Of a stretch of DNA of 64,000 nucleotides, positions 39,745 through 50,930 are shown piece after piece. The position numbers were made by a program, and so were the translations under genes. Below the pieces are notes generated by a model. The model saw only the letters and a program-made list of their open reading frames with translations. It was not told the origin of the DNA and ran no database searches. How positions within the stretch are numbered: position 1 is the stretch's first letter; each line of letters begins with the position of its first letter. This DNA comes from Nematopogon swammerdamellus (taxonomy: Eukaryota > Arthropoda > Insecta > Lepidoptera > Adelidae): NCBI GenBank assembly GCA_946902875.1, contig OX336337.1, forward strand, positions 3,286,001-3,350,000, read 5' to 3'.

Positions 39745-40220
39745 AGAAAGTAAGTAACTAAAGGCGGGCCCGAAGGTGGATCTGCGCTCACGTAAACGAT
39801 ATTCTTTCTCGATGAAAGTAACTAAGGGCGAGGCGGAAGGCGGAGCTGAGTTCAGGAAGAAGAAAAACATTCTTGAAAAAAGTAAGTAACTAAGGGCGAG
39901 GCCGAAGGCCGAGCTCTATTCTGGAAGACCATAAACCTGCTCGAAGAAAGTAAGTAACTATGGGCGAGGCCGCAGGCCGAGCTGCGTTCAGGAAGAAGCT
40001 AAACCATCTTGAAGAAAGTAAGTAGCTAAGGCGAGGCCGAAGGCCGAGCTGCGTTCAGGAAGAAGCTAAACCATCTTGAAGAAAGTAAGCAACTAAGGCG
40101 AGGCCGAAGGCCGATCTACGTTCTGACAAATGATAAACCATCTCGAAGAAAGCAAGTAACTAAGGGCGAGGCCGAAGGCCGAGCTGCGTTCAGGAAGAAG
40201 CTAAACCATCTCGAATAAAG
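39745..40220 (+). repeat. 67-bp tandem array, about seven units
   Basis: The unit carries GAAAGTAAGTAACTAAGGGC, GAGGCCGAAGGCCGAGCTGC and GTTCAGGAAGAAGCTAAACC. GGCCGAAGGCC forms a small hairpin in each unit. Confidence 0.9.
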
Positions 40221-40281
40221 TTAATTAATATTAAGATTGAGTTAATTTAATTTAAATTTTATTATAAAGTCCACGCTTCTA

Positions 40282-40665
40282 ACGGCAAATATACCGTGCA
40301 TCCTAGAACCTCGCGGTTATTCCCGGCTGGATGGCAAGAGGCCCGATGCTATCACGTTAGTGCCATGGACTAAGGGTAGTTCTTTGATGTGGGACGCCAC
40401 TTTTGTTCTCACATTGGCTCCAAGTCACGTTAGGACATCTTCAAGAGCGGCTGGCGCGGCCGAGGCTGGGGCGGAGAGCCTCAAACGCAGCAAATATAGA
40501 CATATAATTCAAGATTTCCAATTTGTTGCGTTTGCGATTGAAACCCTCGGTCCGTGGAGCAGTGAAGCCAAAAGAGGCTTGAGCTGGTTGACGCAACTGG
40601 TGTCCCGCCATCAAGGGCTTTATGTACTTCATTCAAAGGGTAAGCCTTGCCATCCAGCGGGGTAA
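40282..40665 (+). pseudogene. Retroelement-associated ORF, C-terminal fragment
   Basis: An in-frame run from about 40282 to the stop at 40663 reads GYSRLDGKRPDAITLVPWTK, SLMWDATFVLTLAPSHVRTS and RHIIQDFQFVAFAIETLGPW. The DGKRPD...W..G..L.WD.T..DTLAPSH pattern is a common repeat-borne protein tail in invertebrates, usually beyond a reverse transcriptase. The ATG at 40360 is internal. A scrap of its 3' UTR recurs at 59240-59365. Confidence 0.6.
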
Positions 40666-40849
40666 TGCCGCAAGTGCTCTAAGAACATTTGAAAATGCCC
40701 GTTTTGATAGTTATTTTAATGTTTGTTAGGTAGGTTTAATTCTTTAGTTATTAATATTAGTTTTTTATTTTTATGAAATAAATAGATTGAGTAAACGATA
40801 TTATATTCTATCGAAGAAAGGAAGACTTCTTTTCTTGCGCCCTCTTGCG

Positions 40850-41110
40850 CCTTGGTTTACCTGAACGCAGCTCGGCCTTCGGCCTCGCACTTAGTTCCTT
40901 CCTTTCTTCCAGAAGGATTATCGTCTTCCTGAACGCAGCTCGGCCTTCGGCCTCGCCCTTACTTACTTCCTTTATTTGAGAAAGGTTTATCGTTTACCTG
41001 AAAGCAGCTCGGCCTTCGGCCTCGCCCTTAGTTAGTTACTTTCTTTAAGAAGGTTTATCGATTACCTGAACGCAACTCGGCCTTCGGCCTCGCCCTTAGT
41101 TACTTACATT
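40850..41110 (-). repeat. Inverted partner of the 67-bp array, four units
   Basis: CTGAACGCAGCTCGGCCTTC and GGCCTCGCCCTTAGTTACTT are the reverse complement of the left-array unit, spaced by about 69 bp. Confidence 0.9.
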
Positions 41111-41227
41111 CTTCTTTGGAATACGAATTTCACGCGAGCGGAGCCGCGGGCTCAGCTAGTACATAATATATAGCGTGAGGAACTTCGTTCCAACCGGGTG
41201 TCCCACGACACCTCTCGTCTTTTTATA

Positions 41228-41297
41228 TTTTTTATGGAAACTGACACGGCTGGCTACATCACCTACAACATCCGCGATGTCAGCCCATAGACAGCCA
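41228..41297 (-). mobile_element. SINE-A 3' fragment
   Basis: TTATGGAAACTGACACGGCT, ACAACATCCGCGATGTCAG; the rest is lost. Confidence 0.75.
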
Positions 41298-41299
41298 AT

Positions 41300-41780
41300 T
41301 CGCCACCCAACACGAGACGTTTGAACAGTGACGTATACGATCTACAAGGTTCGGATGTACTAGCGTCGTCGTAAATAGATTTATGTCCGTGGCGTCACTG
41401 ATGCGAAGCCGGATTGAGTGCGTCAGCCTTGATATTCGTATCAAATACTAATACTAGAATTACCCACAATAAGCTCTAGAAATTTATATAAACCTGCAGA
41501 ACCCTGTCACACTCAAAATTGCCTAAGGCTACGAACTAGGTAAAATTTCGCTTTTTCTGAGAGATGTACCATCAATATTACTCACCTGACATATTAGAAA
41601 GAAAGAAAGAAATACATTAATTATTCACTATTCATTATCAGCTATTGACCATACAGTACATTAAATTTTACAAACACGAGGACAATGAAACGGAAACCGT
41701 ATACTACAGTACTATTTCATTTCATAGCGTATGTTATAAGTTTATAAGGGTTCCTTCCAGGGTTGCTGTCTACGGAGTCC
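41300..41780. other. No gene seen
   Basis: Mixed DNA with short open frames that match nothing I know. Confidence 0.45.
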
Positions 41781-41783
41781 TAA

Positions 41784-42148
41784 AAACCGGGCAAGTGCGA
41801 GTCGAATTCGCGTACCGAGGGTTCCGTATGGCCATGTCATGGTCAGCGCCTCTCACGCCATCTATGTATTAATTAAAATGGTTCATACTATTTCCGGTAG
41901 ATGGCGCGCATACACTTTTTAGTTTCTTGTATGGGGACCCCGTGAATTTTTTAATTTTTATTATTTATTGTTATATCGCCCATAATAACACATATTTTAT
42001 GAAATTTAACGGGCTACCTATTTACGATTCAAGAGATACAGCCCTTGGAAAGACAGACGGACAGATAGACAGATAGACAGGCAGACAGACAGATGGCGTA
42101 GGCTTAGTAATAGGGTCCGTACGACGGATACGGAACCCTAAAAAAACT
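41784..42148 (-). mobile_element. G-family
   Basis: AAAACCGGGCAAGTGCGAGT, CGCCATCTATGTATTAATTA, CAGA/TAGA repeats and CGGATACGGAACCCTAAAAA. Confidence 0.87.
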
Positions 42149-42447
42149 AGAAATAAAAAAAATTCTAAAACTATTTAACAAGAAAATTTCATGGCTGCAT
42201 CTTCGGTTACCATGTTTCATGCATATCAAAGCTCTCCTTGCATACTCGCGTAAAATACTAATAACAAGTATACCGTTTTAAACCTTCACTGAAACAGTGT
42301 AGAGTTGAGTTATTTTCAGCAGATTTATTAACACCCTAATAACCGCATCTAGCACGCAAATTGAGCGTAAAACGTTTATCGTACTTTGCGGGTTTACGTA
42401 TTTACTGGGGCGTAGAATGTTACCTAAGCTAAGAAGCGTGACGAAAA

Positions 42448-43690
42448 TAAATAATTTTCTATTAACATGCTCATTCCTTTCATTTCTGAGCATATACATG
42501 AACTTGTATCGCAAGCCAAAACTATATACATTAATAACATATTTTATTATTTCCCTCACAAGCTTAACTAAACTATAATCCGCGCCAAATCAAATGCCAC
42601 GAGAATCTTGTCACACTTGCGTGTCAATTGTCACACTAACGTCACATTCTATGTTTTTCGTGTTGGGAAAAAGTTGCCTACATAATAATATACTTAAATC
42701 AAAATATATTGTAAATTAAATAATTTTCTATTAACATGCTCATTCCTTTATTTCTGAGCCTATACATGAAATTGTATCGTAAGCCAAGACTATATACATT
42801 AATAACATATTTTATTATTACCCTCACAAGCTTAACTAAACTGTAATCCGCGCCAAATCAAATGCCACCAGAATCTTGTCACACTTGCGTGCCAATTGTC
42901 ACACTAAACGTCACATTTTATGTGTTTCGTTTTGGGAAAAAGTTGCCTACATAATAATATACTTAAATCAAAATATATTGTAAATTAAATAATTTTCTAT
43001 TAACATGCTCATTCCTTTATTTCTGAGCCTATACATGAAATTGTATCGTAAGCCAAGACTATATACATTAATAACATTTTTATTATTACCCTCATAAGCT
43101 TAACTAAACTGTAATCCGCGCCAAATCAAATGCCACGAGAATCTTGTCACACTTGCGTGTCAATTGTCACACTAACGTCAAAATGAATGTTTTTTTTAAA
43201 GTAACACGGTTGGTTACATCACCTACAACATCCGTGATGTCAGCCCATAACACCGGGTGAACTTGGTGCCATGTCAGTGCTTCGGTCGTGCCGGCTACAC
43301 TGAACTGGACGGAAAACACGAACTATTTACATAGCCGTTTCGACCGACCTTTCATTCAGTGCGGTGGTATCAACCCGGGCGGAATAAACCCTAGCACCTA
43401 GTAAGGTAAGAAGGGAAGCAACCTACAGTTTTACGTGGAATCCGAACCACGATCAGCCACCAACGGTCGAGCGGTCAGCCATCCAAGTACTGACCGCGCT
43501 CAGGGTTGCTTAACAATAGTCGACCGACCGCACCACTGAGCTACCGAGGCTGACACTGGTTGTATACTTACTTTTATTAAATGTCACGAAAATCTTGTCA
43601 CACTTGCGTGTCAATTGTCACACTAACGTCAAAATAAATGTGTTTCGAGGAGGGTTGGGAAAAAATTGCCCACATAAAAATATATTTTAA
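42448..43690. repeat. 269-bp tandem repeat, about three copies, split by SINE-A
   Basis: AATTTTCTATTAACATGCTC begins at 42453, 42722 and 42991. Each unit includes CATTCCTTT, CAAGCTTAACTAAACT, AATCCGCGCCAAATCAAATG and GTCACACTTGCGTG. The third copy stops at the SINE (43190) and its end resumes at about 43575-43660. Confidence 0.9.
43190..43554 (-). mobile_element. SINE-A, full length
   Basis: From the T-run at 43190 through GTGCTTCGGTCGTGCCGGC and CATCCAAGTACTGACCGCGC to CTGAGCTACCGAGGCTGAC. Confidence 0.9.
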
Positions 43691-43705
43691 ATTATATATA
43701 CCTAC

Positions 43706-43900
43706 TAGTTTTTGTCCGCGACTTAGCTTCGCGTTCACAGCTCAGGCCGCCGATGACGTAGCGTTTTGATTTGAAGTGACATAATGTAACAGTGAAAACT
43801 GTATCTAAATCTATAAAGCGGTTCACGAGTTATAATGATATTGATATATTGACGGACGTTGTCTTTTATGGAAAATTTGCTTTAATTATTAGGATATCTG
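43706..43900 (-). mobile_element. Helitron-like 3' end fragment
   Basis: ACTAGTTTTTGTCCGCGACT, TAGCTTCGCGTTCACAGC, GTTCACGAGTTATAATGAT; similar in plan to 15033-15255. Confidence 0.45.
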
Positions 43901-44410
43901 TATCTTTTTCTTAAATAAAAAATAAATACATTTTCCACTGAGGCCTCCTGGTGGTGACGTCACGCGCGAGCTGTCACTGCCACTTGATTCGCCGCGGGTT
44001 GTATCTAGCTTCAACAGAAAGCGTGAGGCAGTTTGTGGTACTACTTAAAGGTTTTTCCGTGCACCGTCGTATCTACTCAGTTTGTTGTTATGGCCGTTTG
44101 GCTGTACTGACTTTTATTAATGATCTCGTTAGATGTTTTATGTCCTGTGGCACCCTGTGGTTCGAACAGAGTTGCCAAACGGAGAGCGGCCGCTAGCCGC
44201 GAAAGCCTTTCCGGCTCCCGGCTGTCACCGCTACGTTCCCGGTCGGATATCCGGTCGTATTATGTAGGTACTTCCAGATCTTAGGCTTTGTCGAAGCTTC
44301 GATTAAGTGGAATGATTCGATACGTTGCTTTAAATTTGAGTTTTCGATGCAATCTCAGTTCTATAGAGATAATGTTAACATTACATTTTATTTTCGGCAC
44401 CCTAATCAAC
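43901..44410. other. No gene seen
   Basis: The patch 43940-44260 has more balanced base composition and an 81-codon open frame (43951-44196) with no recognisable domain. I would not call it an exon. Confidence 0.4.
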
Positions 44411-44417
44411 TTATTCG

Positions 44418-44720
44418 ATGGGGAGTGCTCGGAGGAGTTGTTTAACGCGATCCCACCGTCCCTTTTCCACCTCCGCACCACGCTCAATGGGCAGGGATTT
44501 CATACCCACACCCTGGACTTACCGCGGATGTGTACTCATCGGTTCTGCAAATCTTTCCTCAGCAGAACAGGTAAACTCTGGAACGCTCTCCCTGCCCAAA
44601 TATTTCCCCCCAATTACAGTCTCGGGTCCTTCAATAATGACGTGAATGGATACCTGTCAGGCCTGTATGGCATTCGCAACCCCCGCATACGACCGAATGT
44701 CCATGGGCGTCGTTAGACAC
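44418..44720 (+). pseudogene. LINE reverse transcriptase C-terminus, shorter copy
   Basis: GECSEELFNAIPPSLFHLRT, HTHTLDLPRMCTHRFCKSFL and TGKLWNALPAQIFPP are the same LINE tail as at 20692. The 3' UTR CATGGGCGTCGTTAGACACC follows. It is 5' truncated at about 44415; the ATG at 44288 is outside the element. Confidence 0.82.
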
Positions 44721-44879
44721 CTTATGGGTGGTCGCGCTTTAGGCTATTTCTTTAGAGCGGACTTTAGGCTATTTCTTCCAATCAACCCGGTGGACCTACA
44801 GTTTAACATGGAATCCGAACAATGGACCAGGTGCTGAAAGTATGCGTGTAATTTTCTTTTCACATACCATTAGAAAAAA

Positions 44880-44962
44880 AGTTGGTACACGCCGACCGGA
44901 TTCGAACCTCGGAACTTTTGGAAGAGAATCTGACGCCCAGACCGCTGGGCTACACGCCTTGG
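44880..44962 (-). other. tRNA-like sequence, probable SINE-T head
   Basis: The minus strand reads AAGGCGTGTAGCCCAGCGGT, then TCCGAGGTTCGAATCCGGTC with GGCGTGTACCAAC and a T-run. A and B boxes are good, but the acceptor ends do not pair, so it is not a functional tRNA gene. Confidence 0.5.
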
Positions 44963-45490
44963 TAGCGTTTTTTTTCAGAACCCTCGCCCTAGTTTTATAG
45001 CAGTCACGTTTAATTTTTATTCGACGTAATACAAACTCTTTGGGTTTATATTATTTTACAAAGGTATGTTTTAAAAAATTCGTTGCATTTTCGGACGTTG
45101 ATTCAGCAGTTTTGCTACGCTATATCCAGAGCTACGCTAACTAAATGGCTTTATTCTTCCTATAAATTAAAATTAGTACTTACTATTGCCTATTATCTAT
45201 TAAGCCTAGAAATAAATTCAATTGGTAGAGACATATTTTATGTAATGTTATTTTATCTTTCGTTCTTCTGGACGGACTGCCATTCGCTAATAAATACAAT
45301 TACAATGTTATCACATCACAAAAATAACATTTTGTTGATTTGTCCCTTTTCCTGTTTACTTGTCGCAAGCTAAGAGATTCTTCTCGTGAGAATATTGCCT
45401 ATCATTCAGATAGAGTGCTAATTATCGCGGATAGTCGGAGCGCTTCTGTCTAAGAAAATATTTGTTTTAGCAACGAAATAATGAGGCATC
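44963..45490. other. No gene seen
   Basis: AT-rich. The motif GACGTAATACAAACTCTTTG at about 45023 recurs in the hairpin at 59371-59422. Confidence 0.5.
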
Positions 45491-45499
45491 AAATCGTTA

Positions 45500-46085
45500 A
45501 ATTCACGTCATCACTCAGTTAAATTCACCGTCATCGCTCAGTTAATTTCACCGTCATCCCCCAATTAAGTTTAACGTCATCACTCGGTTAAATTCACCGT
45601 CATCAACCAGTTACATATATTCACCGTCATTTTTTTTTATGGAAACTGACACGGTTAGCTACATCACCTACAACATCCGTGATGTCAGCCCATAACACCG
45701 GGTGAACTTAGTACCACATCAGTGCTTCCCTTCAGTCGTGCCGGCTACACTGAACTGGACGGAAAACACAAACCGTATACATAGCCGTTTCGACCGACCT
45801 TTCATTCAGTGCGGTGGTACCAACCCGGGCGGTTTAAACCCTACCACCTAGTAATATAAGAAGGGAGTCATATCCCTTAGTCGCCTTTTACGACATCCCT
45901 CAATATTAAATTCACCGTAGTCACTGAGTTAAATTCACCATCATCACCCTGTTATTTTCACCGTCATCGCCCAATCAAATTCACCGTGATCACTCAGTTA
46001 AATTCACTGTCATCTTCCAGTTAATTTCACCATCATCAACCAGCTAATTCCACCGTCATCATCCAGTCAAATTCACTGGCATCAG
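45500..46085. repeat. Degenerate minisatellite, about 23-25 bp, split by SINE-A
   Basis: Units such as AATTCACCGTCATCACTCAG and TT repeat at 45500-45630 and 45898-46085 with many point changes. The SINE at 45631-45896 lies between. Confidence 0.85.
45631..45896 (-). mobile_element. SINE-A body with truncated SINE-B-type head
   Basis: T-run, TATGGAAACTGACACGG, the body in reverse, AGAAGGGAGTCATATCCC and TTAGTCGCCTTTTACGACAT, ending short of the usual GTGGGG end. Confidence 0.85.
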
Positions 46086-46310
46086 CCAAAGGTTGACTAG
46101 AAGAAATAACTAATAGTGATAGTCGGTTTTTGCTACTATTGTTCTTATTATTTCTCTATCCGTTCTTGTATATTTATATTGTTCTGTCCATTTTATTCTT
46201 GTTTCATTGTTTATTATTGGTGTGGAACACAGAACAGCGATCGACGGCCGTCATCCCCCTATGCGGCGCTTGCCCTGTGGTGTGGTTATATAGAAATACA
46301 TTATAGCGGG

Positions 46311-46695
46311 TGCGCGGCGGGTGGCCGAGTGGTTTGGGTATCGGCTTCTCATGCGAGAGGTCCGATATTCGAATCCGGTCGGCGGTGTACCAATGAGTTT
46401 TTTCTGATGAAAAAATTTACGTGCATACCTACACCTGCTGCTTCACCGTTCGGAACCGGTGAAAAACTGTAAGTCCCTTCCCTTGCCCCTTACTAGGTAG
46501 TAGGCTCAAATTGTAGCCGACTGGGTTGCTACCACCGTACTGGATGTAAGATGGCCGCATAGCAGCCTCGGTTGTGTTCTCCTCTCTAGTTCGGTATAGC
46601 CAGCAATCCAGGGAAGTCTGCGGTATGGCACCTACCTCCTTGGAGGTGATATTGGCTGGTCGGAGCATGCGCTTTGGCCCCTCCGACTCAGCCAC
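46311..46695 (+). mobile_element. SINE-T, near complete
   Basis: GCGCGGCGGGTGGCCGAGTG, GGTATCGGCTTCTCATGCGA, ATTCGAATCCGGTCGGCGG, TGCTGCTTCACCGTTCGG, ACTGGGTTGCTACCACCGTA and GATATTGGCTGGTCGGAGCA. Confidence 0.82.
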
Positions 46696-46699
46696 CCAT

Positions 46700-47390
46700 A
46701 CCATAGAGATAATTTGCAAGAGTCGAAACATTAACAATGTAGAATAGAACAAAGTTCTCGCGCGAACGGTACATGTTCTACATTTGAAAATGCTCCCGAA
46801 AACGCTCTCAATACGGCAAGCGACCACCGATAAGTGCCCGTGTTGTCGTTCTGTTCTGTCTCTGCCCCTAATTTTGACCACATAGTGAATTATTTGTATG
46901 ACATGTGGTATACTGTTGGAAAGGGCGCAAAATAGCGAACTTTTTAAAATAAAATGAAGCAATCAACTACTGGCAGTTTTTTTTAATGAATTAAGAAATT
47001 AATTTTCTGTTATATTTTTACTCGTTCTCGGGACTTTGGGAGGTCATAAGACCTTTTCATGGTATTAACTTAATCAAATAATATTTTTTTCTAGAACAAG
47101 GATACATCGTGAAATTCAAAAAAAATTATTTAGTGCTGATATAATCATAAAAAAAATGTTACAAGGGTTTAAAGTTGGGATTTTGGTAATTTTAAAAAAT
47201 CAAGAAAAAAAGTCGTATCTCGATACCACGTGACATCAGACAAAAGGTATCATGGGTTAAAACGTTGCAAATGACCCCACTTACCTAAAAAAAAAATTGT
47301 CGGTCGATGTGCCGAACACCCTGTATATTTTGACATAGCGTCACAAGAACGAAACCCCCAGCGCACGAAACGCATTCGCGCTTGTTCGCA
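46700..47390. other. No gene seen; possible MITE end
   Basis: A minus-strand open frame of 177 codons (46429-46962) reads through the SINE-T copy and is not a gene. CCGAACACCCTGTATA at about 47315-47330 looks like a transposon terminus; I could not find its partner. Confidence 0.4.
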
Positions 47391-47392
47391 TT

Positions 47393-48084
47393 TTTAGGGT
47401 TCCGTAGTCAACAAGGAACCCTTATAGTTTCGCCATGTCCGTCCGTCTGTCCGTCTGTCCGTCCGTCTGTCTGTCCGCGGCTTAGCTCAGAGACCCTTAG
47501 TACTAGAAAGTTATAAGTTGGTATGGGTATACATATTAATAACGCCGACAAAGTGGTAAAATAAAAATTTTGAAATAATTTGTTTTTAGGGTACCTCCCC
47601 TACACGTAAAGTGGGGGTGAATTTTTTTTTTCAGGTCTACCCCATCGTGTGCGGTGTCGTTGGATAGGTCTTTAGAAAATATTGCGGGTTTGGGAAAAAC
47701 ATTTTTCGATTTAGGGATCCATTTGCGAATTATTAAGCTTTTAAGTGCTAATTTTTGTTAGAGTCAAGTGTCCCCCCCCTCTGCCAGCTAAACGGTTGTT
47801 ATTAGATATGTGAAAAAATTCACAGCAGTAGCACATATATCGAAATTAAAAGGAAAACTATCACAGCTAAGTAGACTGTACAGGTTGACGAGTAATAGTC
47901 GACGAACTTATAAAATGTACGGACGACAGCCATCATTTCACTGTTGAAGAACTTTTTCAAATTAACATTCATTTATTTCCCTTACAAAATTATACAAATA
48001 ATGGAATAATTTATTTTGATAGGGTTCCGCACCTACGGAACCCTACACTGCGCGTGGCCCGACACGCACTTGGCCGGTTTTTTT
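47393..48084 (+). mobile_element. G-family relative, long subtype
   Basis: TTTTAGGGTTCCGTAGTCAA, CAAGGAACCCTTATAGTTTC, TCCG repeats, GGGGGTGAATTTTTTTTTTC, TACCCCATCGTGTGCGGTG, GGGTTCCGCACCTACGGAAC and CACGCACTTGGCCGG. About 690 bp, twice the usual length. Confidence 0.75.
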
Positions 48085-49290
48085 TCTTTATTTCGCCTGC
48101 GCGGAAATAGACGCGCGAGCGAGCGTGCGCATGCGTTGAATCCAACACGACTAGCGCAAATATTTTGATAGCGCTTGGACAATAATTCAAGTTCTAAAGT
48201 GGAAATAAAATAAACACTCGGGCGTCTTCTGTTGTCCGAGACTCCGGCTATTGTAGTAGGTGGAAATTAAATTATTTATTCGACGCCGCAGAACTAAATA
48301 CTAGAAGAGCCAAAGCGCTATGAAACTTGTAACCTCTAGGGAAACAAAAATCAAGGGAGTCTGCATGCACACATGCATCCGTCAAACTTATTTCGTGAAT
48401 TAAATTTTTGCGCAGTTTGAAACAATTTTTTCGTAAGAAACATTTTGAATTTTGATAGCCCATATTGCCCCGCCTAGGCTTCATACAAGGTTTTGTTTGA
48501 AGTATCAAATAAAGTTAAAAGCTTTGTCTGTTCGTTAGAGTTTGTCTCGATTATGCAGCGTTAACGACTAAAGCGCGAGAGGTGATTGAAGTTTGCGTGT
48601 TTTCGCATTTTTCAAAACATGCCAACTTCAAGGGCTGATTTGGGCCAGAAGGGATAGAATGACGAAATAAAAATGTACACGTATTTAAAGTCGTCAGATG
48701 AATCTTTTATTCGACATATTTAAAGTTGTTGTACGTAGTCTGGTTGCTGAGTCCTAAGCGTAGCAAAGTACAAAAAAAGTCTTAATTTTTTTTAGTCGAA
48801 CCCCATTACCCGAGCCCAAAGAAGTTTCAGCAAATTCACGTCAAAATGTGCACGCCTTCACGTGTAACAAACGATCGCATTGCGAGCCATCTCGTGCTAT
48901 GAATGCGCTAATAATAATAATGTTTTTTGAAGTGAAAACTTCTTTAGCGGCGCTTGGCACTTTTTTAGGTGGGTAAAAAATGTTAGATTGGCGTCAGATC
49001 TCGAAAAGCGTCAGATTTATTTTTATTATTTAACATGTAACCTTAAGTCATTGCATTAAGGGTTGAGTTACAAAATACTATTAAACACTGCCCTCTATCG
49101 AGCGAGTATATCAACTAGATGGCGGTACGTACGTTTATAAATAGCAAACAGGAACTCAAATAATTTTAATTATATCAACTAGATGGCGGTTCCGGAAAAG
49201 ATCGGATGGGGCAGATCCGTAGCCTCATCGAAAAAGCGTCAGATTTATTTAATAGCGAATCAAGGGAATCCGATATTCGTGTGGTCTTTT
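48085..49290. other. No gene seen
   Basis: Contains an AT-rich diverged repeat (TATCAACTAGATGGCGGT at about 49108 and 49173). No exon supported. Confidence 0.45.
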
Positions 49291-49297
49291 ATGTGAT

Positions 49298-49372
49298 TTC
49301 GTAGCTCAATGGTAAGAGTGTAGGATTTGTATTTTATGACCATGGGTTCGAATCCCTCAAATATTTTTTTGT
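49298..49372 (+). other. tRNA-like sequence with Pol III boxes
   Basis: TCGTAGCTCAATGGTAAGAG (A box), GGGTTCGAATCCC (T arm and B box), then T-runs. The D and T arms pair; the anticodon and acceptor stems are poor. More likely a tRNA pseudogene or retroposon head than a working gene. Confidence 0.4.
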
Positions 49373-49521
49373 TTTTTTTCTTTTGTTTTCTTTTTTTAAG
49401 CAATGTTACGGTGTTTAAATTTTTTTGGGGTGTTTAGTTTTTTTTATAACCACCTTAGAATTATTTACGCAAATACAAAAAGTTTTCACTTCTGCCGGCA
49501 CTCCCGGAGTGCAACTGGGGC

Positions 49522-49843
49522 TTTTTTTTATGGTAACTGTCACGGTTGGCTTCATCACCTACAACATCCGTGATGTCAACCCATAACACCGGTTGAACTA
49601 GGTGCCATATCAGTGCTTCCCTTCGGTCGTGCCGGCTTCACTAAACTGGGTGGAAAACACGAACTATTTAAATAGCCGTTTCGACCGACCTTTCATTCAG
49701 TGCGGTGGTACCAACCCGGGCGGGTTGAACACTACCACCTAGTAATATAAGAAGGGAGTCATATCCCTTAGTCGCCTTTTACGGCATACACGGGGAGAGA
49801 TGCAGTGGGGCTATTCTTTTAAAGTACCGGCCCCACACTGTAC
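49522..49843 (-). mobile_element. SINE-A body with full SINE-B-type head
   Basis: T-run, GGTTGGCTTCATCACCTAC, the body, GTCATATCCCTTAGTCGCC, GGGGAGAGATGCAGTGGGGC and AAGTACCGGCCCCACACTG. Confidence 0.88.
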
Positions 49844-49857
49844 AAATGGTACTAAGT

Positions 49858-50038
49858 ATCATTGAATTCGGATGATCGATTTAAGAGTTATGGAGGAACA
49901 TACATACATACAGAAAATATTTCAAAAAATTGTCAATTTAGTTTTAGTGTCACACATAGAGTCTACAGACGCAGTATCTCGATAAAACAAAGTAACTTAC
50001 TCCATGACCATCCCTTACAGATTTATTATTAGTATTGA
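49858..50038 (-). mobile_element. Helitron-like element, 3' truncated
   Basis: ATCGATTTAAGAGTTATGGA, CATA repeats, TTACTCCATGACCATCCC and TTATTATTAGTATTGA match the 5' half of the family at 14189, reversed. Confidence 0.65.
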
Positions 50039-50313
50039 TGATGATCATGATATTCTATTAATTATTTTTTCTTCGAAGTTTCACAATCAAAAGGTTCTAA
50101 CACCACAGAATATAAGACATAAAGTTGGTAGGTATCCAAAATCATACAATCCGGATCTGTAACGAATTTTCAGCGAATTATCGAGTGATCGCGCGTGGTT
50201 TTACGATGTTGCTTCTGAAACGGTATAGCGAAATCCCAATCAACATTAAACTGTGTTTATACACACGTGTGAGTATAGTGATAGGGCGGCGAGGAGTTTT
50301 GTATGTCGATACT

Positions 50314-50494
50314 TACAGGTCGGTTAACTAAAGCTGGCACGTACACAGTACTCACACCAATGCAATTGCCCGCGTGCGAGTTAGACAGATCGGGTTTTCG
50401 TAATGCTTATGCAGTGCGACGTCTCACTCGCACGCGGGCAATTGCATTGGTGTGAGTACTGTGTACGTGCCAGCTTCAGTTAACCGACCTGTAC
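50314..50494. mobile_element. Fold-back MITE, about 60-bp arms
   Basis: ACAGGTCGGTTAACTAAAGC, TGGCACGTACACAGTACTCA, CACCAATGCAATTGCCCGCG on the left, and the reverse complement after a loop of about 55 bp. No TIR-family match recognised. Confidence 0.85.
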
Positions 50495-50639
50495 TAAAGT
50501 TGTTCCACTGCAAGTTTATATCTTAATTTCTTTGTCATTACTTTTGCGGAGGAAAACTTATTTTAGAAGTTTAACAATATCAAAGACGAAAAAAAAAGAT
50601 AAAGACTTAAGTGTTTTATGAAAGCATTTCCCAGTTCCC

Positions 50640-50930
50640 TATAAAAAAAATGTACGTTCGATCGAGTAATACCAGGGAGAGCGTTCCAGAGTTTACCAAT
50701 TCTGTGGAGGGAAGATTTACCCTCCACAGAACTGGTACGCTGGAATGCTCTCCCTGCCCAGACATTTCCCTCCACTAGTCTTGGGTCCTTCAAGAGAGGC
50801 GTGAATAGGCACCTGTCAGGCCGACATAGCATTTGCAACCCCCGTGTACGATCGAATGTTCATGGGCATCGTTAGACACCTTATGGGTGGCTCGGCGCCA
50901 TATGTCGCGCCTTGAAGTAAAAAAAAAAAT
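50640..50930 (+). mobile_element. LINE 3' tail with an inverted duplication at its start
   Basis: From about 50715: CACAGAACTGGTACGCTGGA, ATGCTCTCCCTGCCCAGAC, CACCTGTCAGGCCGACATAG and CATCGTTAGACACCTTATGG. The first part is mirrored at about 50672-50712 (AGGGAGAGCGTTCCAGAG), giving a hairpin. Confidence 0.75.

Larger units (their letters stand above)
39703..41159. mobile_element. Palindromic element with Helitron-like ends
   Basis: The left end, TGCCCGCGGCTTCGCTCGCG then TGAAATTCG, is the reverse complement of the right end CGAATTTCACGCGAGCGGAG then CCGCGGGCTCAGCTAG and T. Both look like Helitron 3' termini facing outward. Inside are a direct array of about seven 67-bp units (39745-40220), a retroelement ORF fragment, and an inverted array of four 69-bp units (40850-41110). 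Confidence 0.7.

Noticed and set aside
43951..44196. 81-codon plus-strand frame with balanced composition
   Set aside because: No recognisable domain and no exon borders that join to the channel gene.
46429..46962. 177-codon minus-strand open frame
   Set aside because: It runs through a SINE-T copy and shows no domain; the open length is by chance.
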